Assembly (NCBI GenBank): GCA_011048585.1
Contig: DSDS01000169.1
Coordinates: 1 to 10,561, forward strand
DNA length: 10,561 nt
DNA from: Desulfurivibrio alkaliphilus
GTDB lineage: Bacteria > Desulfobacterota > Desulfobulbia > Desulfobulbales > Desulfurivibrionaceae
Reading direction: 5' to 3'
A program made the position numbers and the translations under genes. Under the pieces are notes generated by a model. That model did not search any database. It saw only the letters and a program-made list of their open reading frames with translations, and was not told the DNA's origin. Position 1 is the stretch's first letter; every line of letters begins with the position of its first letter. Below are positions 1 to 5,748 of the stretch, piece after piece.

Positions 1-501
1 CAGCTTGCCTTGGCCGACAAGGCCATGGGCAGCTACCGCCAGGCCCTGCGCCTCAACCCCCAATTCGCTCCGGCCTGGTACAATCTGGGGGTGCTGCTGC
101 GGGAGGCGGGCCGAACCAACGAGGCGATCGAAGCCACCCGCCGGGCCGCCGAGGCCGCCCCCGAAATGAAGGAGGCCTGGTACAATCTGGGGGTACTCCA
201 CGGCCAGGCCGGCCAGTCGGATCAGGAGATCGCGGCCTACCAACGCCTGTTGACCATCGCCCCGGATTTTGCCCCGGCCTGGTTGAATCTGGGCGCCGCC
301 CACGGCAACGCCGGCCGGCTTGCGGAGGCGATCATCGCCCTGGAACGAGCCGTGGAACTGGCTCCCCGTCAACCCAAAGCCCTTCTGGCCCTGGGCAGCG
401 CCTACGCCGCCAGCGGCCAAACCGTCAAGGCCGGGGAGATCCTCCAGCTCCTGCGCCCCCTCTCCCCCCAACTGGCCGACCAACTGGCCGATCTGCTGTA
501 G
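1..501 (+). CDS. TPR-repeat protein, 3' portion (5' end outside window)
   Basis: The frame is open from base 1, so the gene starts upstream; the TTG at 10 is only an internal leucine. About 166 residues are visible and nearly all are tetratricopeptide repeats with exact 34-residue spacing: four full repeats at visible residues 22-55, 56-89, 90-123 and 124-157, preceded by the end of a fifth. Each shows the TPR pattern (W/L-x-x-L-G then G-x-x-x-E/K-A then P near the end), for example AWYNLGVLLREAGR. TPR arrays form superhelical scaffolds for protein-protein contact; partner and cell location cannot be told from this fragment. Repeats 1 and 2 share a 21-nt identical stretch (72-92 and 174-194), so they diverged recently or are constrained. 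The protein ends about nine residues after the last repeat, so any other domain must lie in the missing N-terminal part. The stop directly abuts the convergent transporter gene. Confidence 0.9.
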   Translation, partial: QLALADKAMGSYRQALRLNPQFAPAWYNLGVLLREAGRTNEAIEATRRAAEAAPEMKEAWYNLGVLHGQAGQSDQEIAAYQRLLTIAPDFAPAWLNLGAAHGNAGRLAEAIIALERAVELAPRQPKALLALGSAYAASGQTVKAGEILQLLRPLSPQLADQLADLL

Positions 502-1335
502 CTAAAGAAATTCGAAAAAAACCAGACTGAGGGCCATCACCAGCATCCCCGAGAGCAGTCCTATGATGGGGGTGTGGGCGGTGCCGTACAGACGGGCGGA
601 GGGGATCAGTTCGTCAAAGGAGATGTAGACCATCACCCCGGCAATCATCGCAAAAATCAGGCCTAGGCTGGACTCGTTGAGCAGGGGGGCGAGCAGGATG
701 AAACCGACCACCGCCCCGGCCGGCTCCGCCAGACCGGAAAACAGCGAATACCACAACCCCTTCCGCCGACTGCCGGTACCGTGGTAGATAGGCAGGGCCA
801 CCGCCACCCCCTCGGGGATATTGTGGATGGCGATGGCCGCGGCGATGGGAAGGGCCAGGACCGGATCGAGCAGGGCCACGCTGAAGGTGGCAAAACCTTC
901 CGGGAAGTTGTGGATCGCCACCGCCAGGGCGGTAAAAACCCCGGTCCGCTTCAGGGAACGGGCCTTCTCGACATGGAGGTGGCCTGACCCGGAAAACTCC
1001 TTCTCTTTTTTCAGTTCGTGGGGGTTGACATCCTTGGGAACCAGCAGGTCGATCAGGGCGGTGGCGGCAATACCGAGGAAAAAAGCGGCGGTGGCCACGG
1101 CATGGCCCCACTCTTCACCGTAGATGGGCGCTAAGGAGTCCACCCCTTTGGGCAGCAATTCGACAAAGGAGACATAGATCATCACCCCGGCGGAAAAACC
1201 CAACCCCAATGAGAGCCATACCGTGTTGCGGGGACGAATAAACATGGCCAGGCCGCCACCGATGGCGGTGGAAAGCCCGGCCAGCAAAGTCAGGGAAAAG
1301 GCGAAAAAGAGCGCCGAAAACTCAAACCCGGCCAT
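502..1335 (-). CDS. zupT: ZIP-family divalent metal transporter, ZupT type
   Basis: The 277-residue inner-membrane protein has about eight hydrophobic segments, as in ZIP transporters. These import Zn(II) and often Fe(II) or Mn(II) into the cytoplasm. The two signature metal-site motifs are intact: HNFPEG at residues 142-147 in TM4 and HNIPEG at 171-176 in TM5, in the same arrangement and with much of the flanking sequence of E. coli ZupT (257 residues). A charged cytoplasmic loop at about 100-130 contains a short His motif (HLHVE), typical of the ZIP loop between TM3 and TM4. The C-terminal region carries an SFDEL motif matching the SVDEL of ZupT. The ATG at 1333-1335 lies 7 nt after the FKBP gene stop and has no good Shine-Dalgarno of its own, so it is probably translated by coupling from the FKBP transcript. 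No Zur or Fur box was seen. Metal preference cannot be read from sequence. Confidence 0.93.
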   Translation of the reverse strand: MAGFEFSALFFAFSLTLLAGLSTAIGGGLAMFIRPRNTVWLSLGLGFSAGVMIYVSFVELLPKGVDSLAPIYGEEWGHAVATAAFFLGIAATALIDLLVPKDVNPHELKKEKEFSGSGHLHVEKARSLKRTGVFTALAVAIHNFPEGFATFSVALLDPVLALPIAAAIAIHNIPEGVAVALPIYHGTGSRRKGLWYSLFSGLAEPAGAVVGFILLAPLLNESSLGLIFAMIAGVMVYISFDELIPSARLYGTAHTPIIGLLSGMLVMALSLVFFEFL

Positions 1336-1342
1336 CTTGGTG

Positions 1343-2068
1343 CTACGGATTTACCTTGAGCAGCTCCACATCAAACACCAGTACCGCATTGGGTCCGATC
1401 ACGGGGGGGGCTCCCCGTTCTCCGTAAGCAATGTGGGGGGGCAACACGATTTCCCACTTGGCCCCCTCGGCCATCAGCTGCAGAGCCTCGGTCCAGCCGG
1501 GGATTACTCCGGTCACCGGGAAGACGGCGGGTTCTCCCCTCTGCAGGGAGCTGTCGAAAATCGAACCATCCACTAGGCGGCCCTCGTAATGGACCGAAAC
1601 CATATCCCCCTCACCGGGAGAAGCTCCCGTACCCGGCTCAACCACCCGATACTGAAGGCCGCTGGGGAGGCTGACCACCCCTTCCCGCTGGGCGTTTTCC
1701 TCCAGAAAGGCCTGGCCGGCCCGCAAATTTTCCGCGTTCAGCTCGCTCATCATCTCCTCCTGGCGGCTCATCATCTCATCCTGAAAGGCTAAAATCGCCT
1801 GGTGCATCTCCTCTTCACTCAACAGGGGCTCGATCTGACCAACGGCATCCTTGATTCCCAGGGCCAACAGATCGGCGTCCACGTCAATTCCCTGGGCCAT
1901 GAAATCGGTCCCGATGTTCAGACCAATGCTGTAGCTGACCTTCTCCTTGACACTTTGCAATTGCGGGCGTTTTTCGACCTGGCCACCGCCCCCGCCGCAG
2001 CCACTGGTCAGGAGCAAGGCCACACCCGCCATAATCGCCAGGAACGATTTCGCAAATAACTGGTTCAT
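1343..2068 (-). CDS. FKBP-type peptidyl-prolyl cis-trans isomerase, Mip/FkpA-like lipoprotein
   Basis: The 241-residue protein catalyses cis-trans isomerisation of Xaa-Pro bonds and assists folding of envelope proteins. The N-terminus is an export signal ending LLLTSGC with Cys24, which looks like a lipobox although position -3 is Thr rather than the preferred Leu; a glycine run follows, so membrane anchoring is likely. Residues about 40-125 match the helical Mip/FkpA dimerisation region, with the SYSIGLNIG motif and a Met/Glu-rich helix. Residues about 133-241 form the FKBP domain. The usual pocket residues are present: Tyr in VHYEGRL, Phe-Asp in GSIFDSS, Val-Ile and Trp in VIPGWTEAL, Tyr in HIAYGERG, and Phe in VLVFDVEL. 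It should therefore be active. The ATG at 2066-2068 is preceded by AGGGAG (2075-2080) at 6-nt spacing. A longer reading from 2242 would run through the tRNA and is rejected. The gene is likely co-transcribed with the downstream metal transporter. Confidence 0.94.
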   Translation of the reverse strand: MNQLFAKSFLAIMAGVALLLTSGCGGGGGQVEKRPQLQSVKEKVSYSIGLNIGTDFMAQGIDVDADLLALGIKDAVGQIEPLLSEEEMHQAILAFQDEMMSRQEEMMSELNAENLRAGQAFLEENAQREGVVSLPSGLQYRVVEPGTGASPGEGDMVSVHYEGRLVDGSIFDSSLQRGEPAVFPVTGVIPGWTEALQLMAEGAKWEIVLPPHIAYGERGAPPVIGPNAVLVFDVELLKVNP

Positions 2069-2101
2069 TGTCGACTCCCTTTTCTGTGTCGCTTCGTGGT
2101 T

Positions 2102-2134
2102 AAAAAAGAAAAACCAGGACTGGGACGCCTGGTT
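2102..2134 (-). terminator. Rho-independent terminator after tRNA-Pro
   Basis: On the minus strand a 7-bp stem AACCAGG/CCTGGTT (plus-strand arms 2112-2118 and 2128-2134) with a 9-nt loop is followed at once by a T-rich run, TTTCTTTTTT (2102-2111). This is the classic intrinsic terminator layout for transcription running right to left. It lies about 73 nt past the tRNA-Pro 3' end and only about 33 nt before the FKBP start codon, so it also sits in the FKBP leader. It probably ends the tRNA transcript; partial read-through into the FKBP-transporter pair is possible. Confidence 0.8.
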
Positions 2135-2139
2135 CCGGT

Positions 2140-2157
2140 GATTTGAAAACTCCGACC
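2140..2157 (-). repeat. Partial copy of the tRNA-Pro T-arm
   Basis: These 18 nt nearly repeat the segment at 2222-2238 inside the tRNA-Pro gene (variable-loop end plus T-arm). Two 8-nt blocks are identical (plus strand gatttgaa and ctccgacc), separated by aa here and by c in the tRNA. The orientation is the same and the copies are about 82 nt apart. Flanking tRNA sequence is not convincingly conserved and the 3' acceptor end is absent. It may be the trace of a decayed second tRNA or of recombination at the tRNA; chance similarity is less likely but not excluded. Confidence 0.4.
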
Positions 2158-2206
2158 GCCATCTGGAAGGGGTGGGGCCGACAGCAAGACTCCCCAACGT
2201 TGAAAC

Positions 2207-2283
2207 TGGTCGGGACGAGAGGATTTGAACCTCCGACCCCATGCTCCCGAAGCATGTGCTCTACCAGGCTGAGCCACGTCCCG
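2207..2283 (-). tRNA. proK: tRNA-Pro, anticodon CGG
   Basis: The 77-nt minus-strand sequence folds as a full cloverleaf. The acceptor stem is CGGGACG (2277-2283) with CGTCCCG (2211-2217), the discriminator is A and the CCA end is encoded (2207-2209). The D-arm is GCTC/GAGC with loop AGCCTGGTA. The anticodon arm is CATGC-TTCGGGA-GCATG, so the anticodon is CGG and reads the proline codon CCG. The T-arm is GGAGG-TTCAAAT-CCTCT. The layout and arm sequences match bacterial tRNA-Pro(CGG) (proK in E. coli), with G37 beside the anticodon. CCG is a frequent codon in this GC-rich window. An intrinsic terminator follows downstream. Confidence 0.97.
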
Positions 2284-2495
2284 ACTTAATCACAGCAACA
2301 AAAGGATCTCCACCACGGATTCCAAAACCGCAAACTCCGCAACCTTGGGCTTGGGCGGGGCCCATATTGCTTAACTTCAACGAATTATGCAAGCAAAAAC
2401 TCTGTGGGGAGGATGGAAAGCGGGGTTGAACGCAACGGGGCCGGCATCCTGGCAGGATGCCGGCCCCGCCGGGCATGGATGGCAACGGAATAAAC
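2284..2495. other. Intergenic region upstream of tRNA-Pro
   Basis: These 212 nt lie between the tRNA 5' end and the HU stop. No credible coding frame was found. The stretch should hold the tRNA promoter on the minus strand. The only candidate I can propose is weak: TTGCTT, a 17-nt spacer, then TAAGCA in the A/T-richer part near 2370-2395. The right portion holds the strong hairpin listed separately. Confidence 0.4.
2436..2468 (-). terminator. Strong 15-bp hairpin after the HU gene, candidate terminator
   Basis: A perfect inverted repeat with 15-nt arms at 2436-2450 and 2454-2468 and a 3-nt loop is very GC-rich (core GGGGCCGGCATCC). It begins 27 nt past the HU stop codon, where a terminator or 3' mRNA stabiliser is expected. 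Neither strand shows a U-tract after the stem, so it is not a textbook intrinsic terminator. It could act as a U-less terminator, as an RNase-blocking 3' end, or with Rho. Confidence 0.5.
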
Positions 2496-2768
2496 TTACT
2501 TCACGGCATCGGCAAGCTTGCTGCCGGCCTTGAAACGAGCCACCTTGCGAGCCTTGATGGTGATCGGCTTGCCGGTCTGGGGGTTACGCCCCTGGCGGGC
2601 AGAACGCTTGGCCACGGAAAAAGTGCCAAAGCCGACCAAAGTAACCTTGTCGCCCTTCTTGAGAGCCTTGGTCACCGCCCCCAGAGCGCCGGCCAGCGTC
2701 TTCTCCGCCGCGGCCTTGCTGATACCACCGGCTTTTGCCATCTGCTCCACCAGTTCACTCTTGTTCAT
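2496..2768 (-). CDS. hup: DNA-binding protein HU
   Basis: The 90-residue protein has exactly the usual HU length. HU is a homodimeric or heterodimeric nucleoid protein that bends DNA with little sequence preference. The N-terminal helical part begins MNKSELVEQMA. The VGFGTFSV segment is at residues 45-52 and the beta-arm RQGRNPQTGKPI at 58-69 contains the proline that intercalates into DNA. The C-terminal FKAGSKLADAVK is the standard HU ending. IHF subunits are less likely because the arm and the C-terminus are HU-like. The ATG at 2766-2768 was chosen over the upstream in-frame start at 2813 because a near-perfect ribosome-binding site (GAGGAGGAAGGA) lies directly before it and the resulting N-terminus matches the family. 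The gene stands alone, with a promoter upstream and a hairpin downstream. Confidence 0.97.
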   Translation of the reverse strand: MNKSELVEQMAKAGGISKAAAEKTLAGALGAVTKALKKGDKVTLVGFGTFSVAKRSARQGRNPQTGKPITIKARKVARFKAGSKLADAVK

Positions 2769-2846
2769 TCCTTCCTCCTCGTGCTGTTTGGTTTTGCTGG
2801 TCAGTTCAGTCATCCCCTACCAACTCATATCCGCAGGTATCGTCAG

Positions 2847-2875
2847 GCTTTAACCAGCGGTTTTTTGATTGTCAA
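2847..2875 (-). promoter_or_regulatory. Candidate sigma-70 promoter for hup
   Basis: On the minus strand a perfect TTGACA -35 box (2870-2875) is followed after 17 nt by TAAAGC (2847-2852), a weak -10. A second overlapping option is TTGACG (2891-2896), 17 nt, then GACAAT. The segment is the only A/T-rich stretch between larE and hup and lies about 80-125 nt ahead of the HU start. A promoter here is likely, but which -10 is used is uncertain. Confidence 0.45.
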
Positions 2876-2921
2876 TAAAAAATTCCCCGCCGTCAACCGA
2901 AAAAACGCCTAGACAGTAAAT

Positions 2922-3716
2922 TTAACCTTCAGGAGGGCGGGTCCCCCCCTCCACCCGCTCAAAACCAAGCCCACGACAAAATTCATCTATTTCCAACCAG
3001 ATAGCCAGAGAAATCAGTCGAGGGTAATCCTCCTCCCGCACCTCTATCCGGCAAAGGCTGCCCCAGTGGCGAAAACGGCAACCTTTAAATTTTTTTTCCA
3101 GCAGGAAAGCCTCTCCCCGGGCCACCAGGGCAATTTTATCCCGAGTTAGAGGCTGTCGGCCCATAATCCTGGTGGCCAGACAGGAGGCCGCCGACTTGTC
3201 CCAGTTGGCCAGCCCGCGCCAGCGAGCCGTGGCTCGGACCATCTCCTTGGTGAACCCGCTCTCGGCCAGGGGCGTCCTGATCCCCAATTCACGGAGGGCG
3301 GCCAGGCCGGGGCGATCTTTACTCAGATCGCTGAAATTGGTGCCATCCAGCAGAACCACCCGGTCACGCTCGGCGGCCTGGGCCAAAAAGATCTGATAGA
3401 GTCGGTATTTGCAGTGATAGCAGCGTTGTTCCGAGTTGGCCGCCACCTCGGGCCAGGCGTAGGGGTCAAGTTCCAGGACCAGGGGGCGACATCCCAGAGC
3501 GGCGGCCACCGCCATGGCCTTGTCATGCTCCCCGGGCGCCTGGAGCGGGGTACGGCCATGGAGGGCCAGCACCTGGTCACCGTGAACCTCCAGGGCCGCG
3601 GCCAGCAACAGCGAGCTGTCCACTCCCCCGGAAAAGGCCACCGCCACCCGGGCAAATCGGCGCACGGCAAGGCAGAGGGCCGCGAACCCCACCGCCTCCG
3701 CTGATTCCTCCATCAT
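2922..3716 (-). CDS. larE: LarE-type ATP-dependent sulfur transferase (PP-loop family)
   Basis: The 264-residue protein belongs to the PP-loop ATP pyrophosphatase superfamily, LarE branch. LarE adenylates the carboxylates of pyridinium-dicarboxylate mononucleotide and delivers sulfur to them, building the nickel-pincer nucleotide cofactor of lactate racemase-type enzymes. The PP-loop SGGVDSS is at residues 29-35. The LarE signature NWDKSAASCLATRI is at 171-184 and contains the conserved cysteine (Cys179). A CxxC (Cys99, Cys102, in RCYHCK) adds two more. The L. plantarum enzyme sacrifices its single cysteine, while other LarE proteins use three cysteines to hold an iron-sulfur cluster and can turn over; this one looks like the second kind (inference). 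The ATG at 3714-3716 was chosen; a TTG at 3720-3722 and an ATG at 3711-3713 are alternatives, with GAAGG upstream. It lies 13 nt after the CBS-ACT gene. No larA, larB or larC is in the window, so the target enzyme is unknown. Confidence 0.88.
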   Translation of the reverse strand: MMEESAEAVGFAALCLAVRRFARVAVAFSGGVDSSLLLAAALEVHGDQVLALHGRTPLQAPGEHDKAMAVAAALGCRPLVLELDPYAWPEVAANSEQRCYHCKYRLYQIFLAQAAERDRVVLLDGTNFSDLSKDRPGLAALRELGIRTPLAESGFTKEMVRATARWRGLANWDKSAASCLATRIMGRQPLTRDKIALVARGEAFLLEKKFKGCRFRHWGSLCRIEVREEDYPRLISLAIWLEIDEFCRGLGFERVEGGTRPPEG

Positions 3717-3729
3717 CCCCAACCGACCT

Positions 3730-4335
3730 TCAATCCACCACCGCCACCACTTTGTGCCCGGCCTCTTCCAGGGCCTCGATCACCACATCAAAATCGCATT
3801 TTTCCAGACGAAAACCATAAAGTTTACGACGCGAGGAGTGCTGTTCGGTGGAGACGCTGATAATTTCGCCGCCATGCTCCTTGATGATCCGGGTTACATC
3901 CTCCACCCCCCCTTTTTTGCCCAGCAGCAGGTCGATCCGGGTGGAGGCCTTGAGCAGGCCCATCACCGAGATCAGGGCTGAAAGCAGGTCGGTGGCGGTG
4001 ATGATCCCCACCAGTTTTTTCTTGTCCAGTACCGGCAGGCCGCCGATCTTGTAGTCGTGAATCAGCCGGGCGGCCTTTTCGATGGTGGCGTTGACATTGA
4101 TGGTGATGATATTGCGCACCATCACCTCATGGACATGAATATTACGCTCCAGGGAGGGAAAGGCGTAGTGGCGGATGTCGCTTTCGGTAATAAATCCGAT
4201 CATCTGGCCATCCTCCACCACCGGCAGGTGGCGAATGCCGTGTTGTTTCATCAGGGTCCCCGCTTCCTGCAGCAAAGCGTCACGCCCGATGGTCACCAGC
4301 TTTTTACCACCCTGCATGCAATGTTTGACTTTCAT
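3730..4335 (-). CDS. CBS-CBS-ACT domain protein, AcuB-like
   Basis: The 201-residue soluble protein has two CBS domains (about residues 7-58 and 72-124) followed by an ACT-like domain (about 132-200). CBS1 contains GIRHLPVVEDGQMIGFITESDI and CBS2 contains KIGGLPVLDKKKLVGIITATDL, both with the usual G-x-x-x-x-D/T ending that contacts nucleotide ribose. A Bateman pair of this kind senses adenine nucleotides such as AMP, ATP or SAM, and ACT domains often bind amino acids. The order and length match the AcuB family, named from the B. subtilis acetoin locus, but AcuB biochemistry is poorly defined and no acetoin genes are present here, so the role is open. No catalytic domain is present, so it probably acts as a small-molecule sensor on a partner. 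The ATG at 4333-4335 has only a distant GAGG upstream. It shares an operon with larE. Confidence 0.88.
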   Translation of the reverse strand: MKVKHCMQGGKKLVTIGRDALLQEAGTLMKQHGIRHLPVVEDGQMIGFITESDIRHYAFPSLERNIHVHEVMVRNIITINVNATIEKAARLIHDYKIGGLPVLDKKKLVGIITATDLLSALISVMGLLKASTRIDLLLGKKGGVEDVTRIIKEHGGEIISVSTEQHSSRRKLYGFRLEKCDFDVVIEALEEAGHKVVAVVD

Positions 4336-4621
4336 TTGAAGAGATGACCTCGCAAGTTAAGCTGTCCCCGATCAGACCGTTAAAGCGAAGTAAAACATTC
4401 ACCACGCCAGCACACCACACTCAAGCGACAACCCGTCGATCTTCACCAATCCCGCGATATTTACCGGGTTTAGCAGAGGCTGTCAACCGATGGCCCAAAG
4501 GGCCAAACGCAAAAACTCTTTGCATCCTGGCCGTTTTCCTAATAAGATGGAGAAATTTCCCTCCATAACCCATTCCGGGCCGGGCCGGACCGGGCCAGCA
4601 AAAAACGGTCAAAGGTGAAAG
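4336..4621. other. Divergent intergenic region between the CBS-ACT gene and pheA
   Basis: These 286 nt hold the 5' regions of two divergent units. No coding frame with a ribosome-binding site was seen, and there is no Phe-rich leader peptide that would indicate pheA attenuation. Visible elements are a perfect palindrome TGGCCCAAAGGGCCA (4491-4505), a candidate pheA promoter just after it, and a cluster of CCGGGCC repeats (4575-4596) in the leader. No confident promoter could be picked for the minus-strand CBS-ACT gene. Confidence 0.6.
4520..4548 (+). promoter_or_regulatory. Candidate promoter of the pheA operon
   Basis: TTGCAT (4520-4525), a 17-nt spacer and TAAGAT (4543-4548) fit sigma-70 spacing. 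The -35 matches consensus at 3 of 6 positions and the -10 at 4 of 6. It would start transcription about 65 nt before the pheA ATG. A 15-nt perfect palindrome ends 15 nt upstream and could be a regulator site. The evidence is pattern only. Confidence 0.3.
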
Positions 4622-5722
4622 ATGCCCGAAGTAACTGCCGATGACGCCAACCAGGCCGCTCTTAGCGAGATCCGGGATCAGATCGATGCCATCGATGACC
4701 GTTTCCTGGAGTTACTGAAAGAGCGGATTCGCCTGGCCAGGCGAATCGGTACCATAAAATCACGTGAAAACGCAGACAAGTGGGATCCAAAACGGGAGCG
4801 CGAGATTATCGGACGGCTCCTCAAGGAGAATAACGGCGAATTCCCCGAACCGGCCCTGCGGGCCATAATCCAGGAGATCATCGCCACCTGCCGCCTCTCC
4901 CAGAAAGAGATCGAGGTTGCCTATCTGGGACCCGAAGCCACCTTCTCCCACCTGGCCGGAGTGAAACAGTTCGGCTCGGCCGCCGCCTTCCGACCGCTGG
5001 AAACCATTGAAGACACCTTTATCGAGGTGGAGCGGGGCCGGGTCCACTATGGGATCGTGCCGGTGGAGAACTCCATCGAGGGGGCGGTAACCTCCACCCT
5101 GGACGCTTTCCGCAACCACCGGGTAAAAATTTGTGGGGAGTCGAACCTGGCGATCAGCCACAATCTGGTCAACCAGTCCGGCCGCCTGAGAGATGTCAAG
5201 CTGGTGGTTTCCCACGCCCAGCCCCTGGCCCAGTGCCGCCAGTGGCTGCATCGCAACCTGCCGGATGTTCCCCAGCAGAATGTGATCAGCACCGGGGTGG
5301 CGGCGAAAATGGCGGCCCAGGACCCCACGGTGGCCGCCATTGCCAGCTCACTGGCCGTGCGCACCTACCAGCTCCAGGTGGCGGCCAAGGAGATCGAGGA
5401 TTATCGGGGCAATACCACCCGTTTTCTCCTGATCGGCCAGGAATCACCCAAGGCCGGAGGTGACGACAAAACCTCCCTGCTGGTGGCTTTGCTGGACAAG
5501 CCCGGAGCCCTCCACGAGGCCCTGAGCATCCTGGCCCGCCACTCCATCAACCTGACCCGGATCGAATCCCGCCCCTTCAAGGACCAGCCGGGCCGCTATC
5601 TCTTCTTTATCGACCTGCTCGGACACCTTGACGATCCGCCGGTGAAGGCGGCCTGCAGCGAGTTGCGCAAAATCTGCGCCCTCTACGAATGGCTGGGCTC
5701 CTATCCCCGGGACCGGGATTGA
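4622..5722 (+). CDS. pheA: Bifunctional chorismate mutase / prephenate dehydratase
   Basis: The 366-residue cytoplasmic P-protein converts chorismate to prephenate and then to phenylpyruvate, the committed steps to phenylalanine. An AroQ chorismate mutase domain spans about residues 12-96. Residues matching the E. coli active site are Arg18, Arg35, Lys46, Asp55, Arg58, Glu59 and Gln94. The prephenate dehydratase domain (about 98-278) starts VAYLGPEATFSH and contains VPVENSIEGAV and the catalytic TRF motif in YRGNTTRFLLIG. A C-terminal ACT domain (about 283-362) has GALHEAL and ESRP, the motifs that bind phenylalanine for feedback inhibition, so the enzyme is probably Phe-regulated. Length and domain order are normal for the family. 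The ATG follows AAAGGTGAAAG. It is the first gene of a five-gene same-strand run with tsaD 26 nt downstream. No frameshift or missing domain was seen. Confidence 0.97.
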   Translation: MPEVTADDANQAALSEIRDQIDAIDDRFLELLKERIRLARRIGTIKSRENADKWDPKREREIIGRLLKENNGEFPEPALRAIIQEIIATCRLSQKEIEVAYLGPEATFSHLAGVKQFGSAAAFRPLETIEDTFIEVERGRVHYGIVPVENSIEGAVTSTLDAFRNHRVKICGESNLAISHNLVNQSGRLRDVKLVVSHAQPLAQCRQWLHRNLPDVPQQNVISTGVAAKMAAQDPTVAAIASSLAVRTYQLQVAAKEIEDYRGNTTRFLLIGQESPKAGGDDKTSLLVALLDKPGALHEALSILARHSINLTRIESRPFKDQPGRYLFFIDLLGHLDDPPVKAACSELRKICALYEWLGSYPRDRD

Positions 5723-5748
5723 CCCCTGGTGCCGACGGATCTTCTGCC

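Noticed and set aside
2069..2242. 58-residue N-terminal extension of the FKBP gene starting inside the tRNA
   Set aside because: It would translate the tRNA-Pro (MGSEVQILSSRP is a typical false translation of tRNA sequence). The ATG at 2068 has a Shine-Dalgarno and gives a proper lipoprotein signal.
2457..2912. 151-residue plus-strand frame over hup
   Set aside because: It is antisense to HU, which is certain; it starts inside the hairpin and has no recognisable protein features.
3717..3722. TTG start for larE two codons further upstream
   Set aside because: The ATG at 3714-3716 is preferred. The TTG is only about 4 nt from the GAAGG, but the choice changes just two residues and is not settled.
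4421..4612. 63-residue minus-strand frame in the pheA upstream region
   Set aside because: It has a TTG start, no Shine-Dalgarno, no family resemblance, and overlaps the likely pheA promoter.
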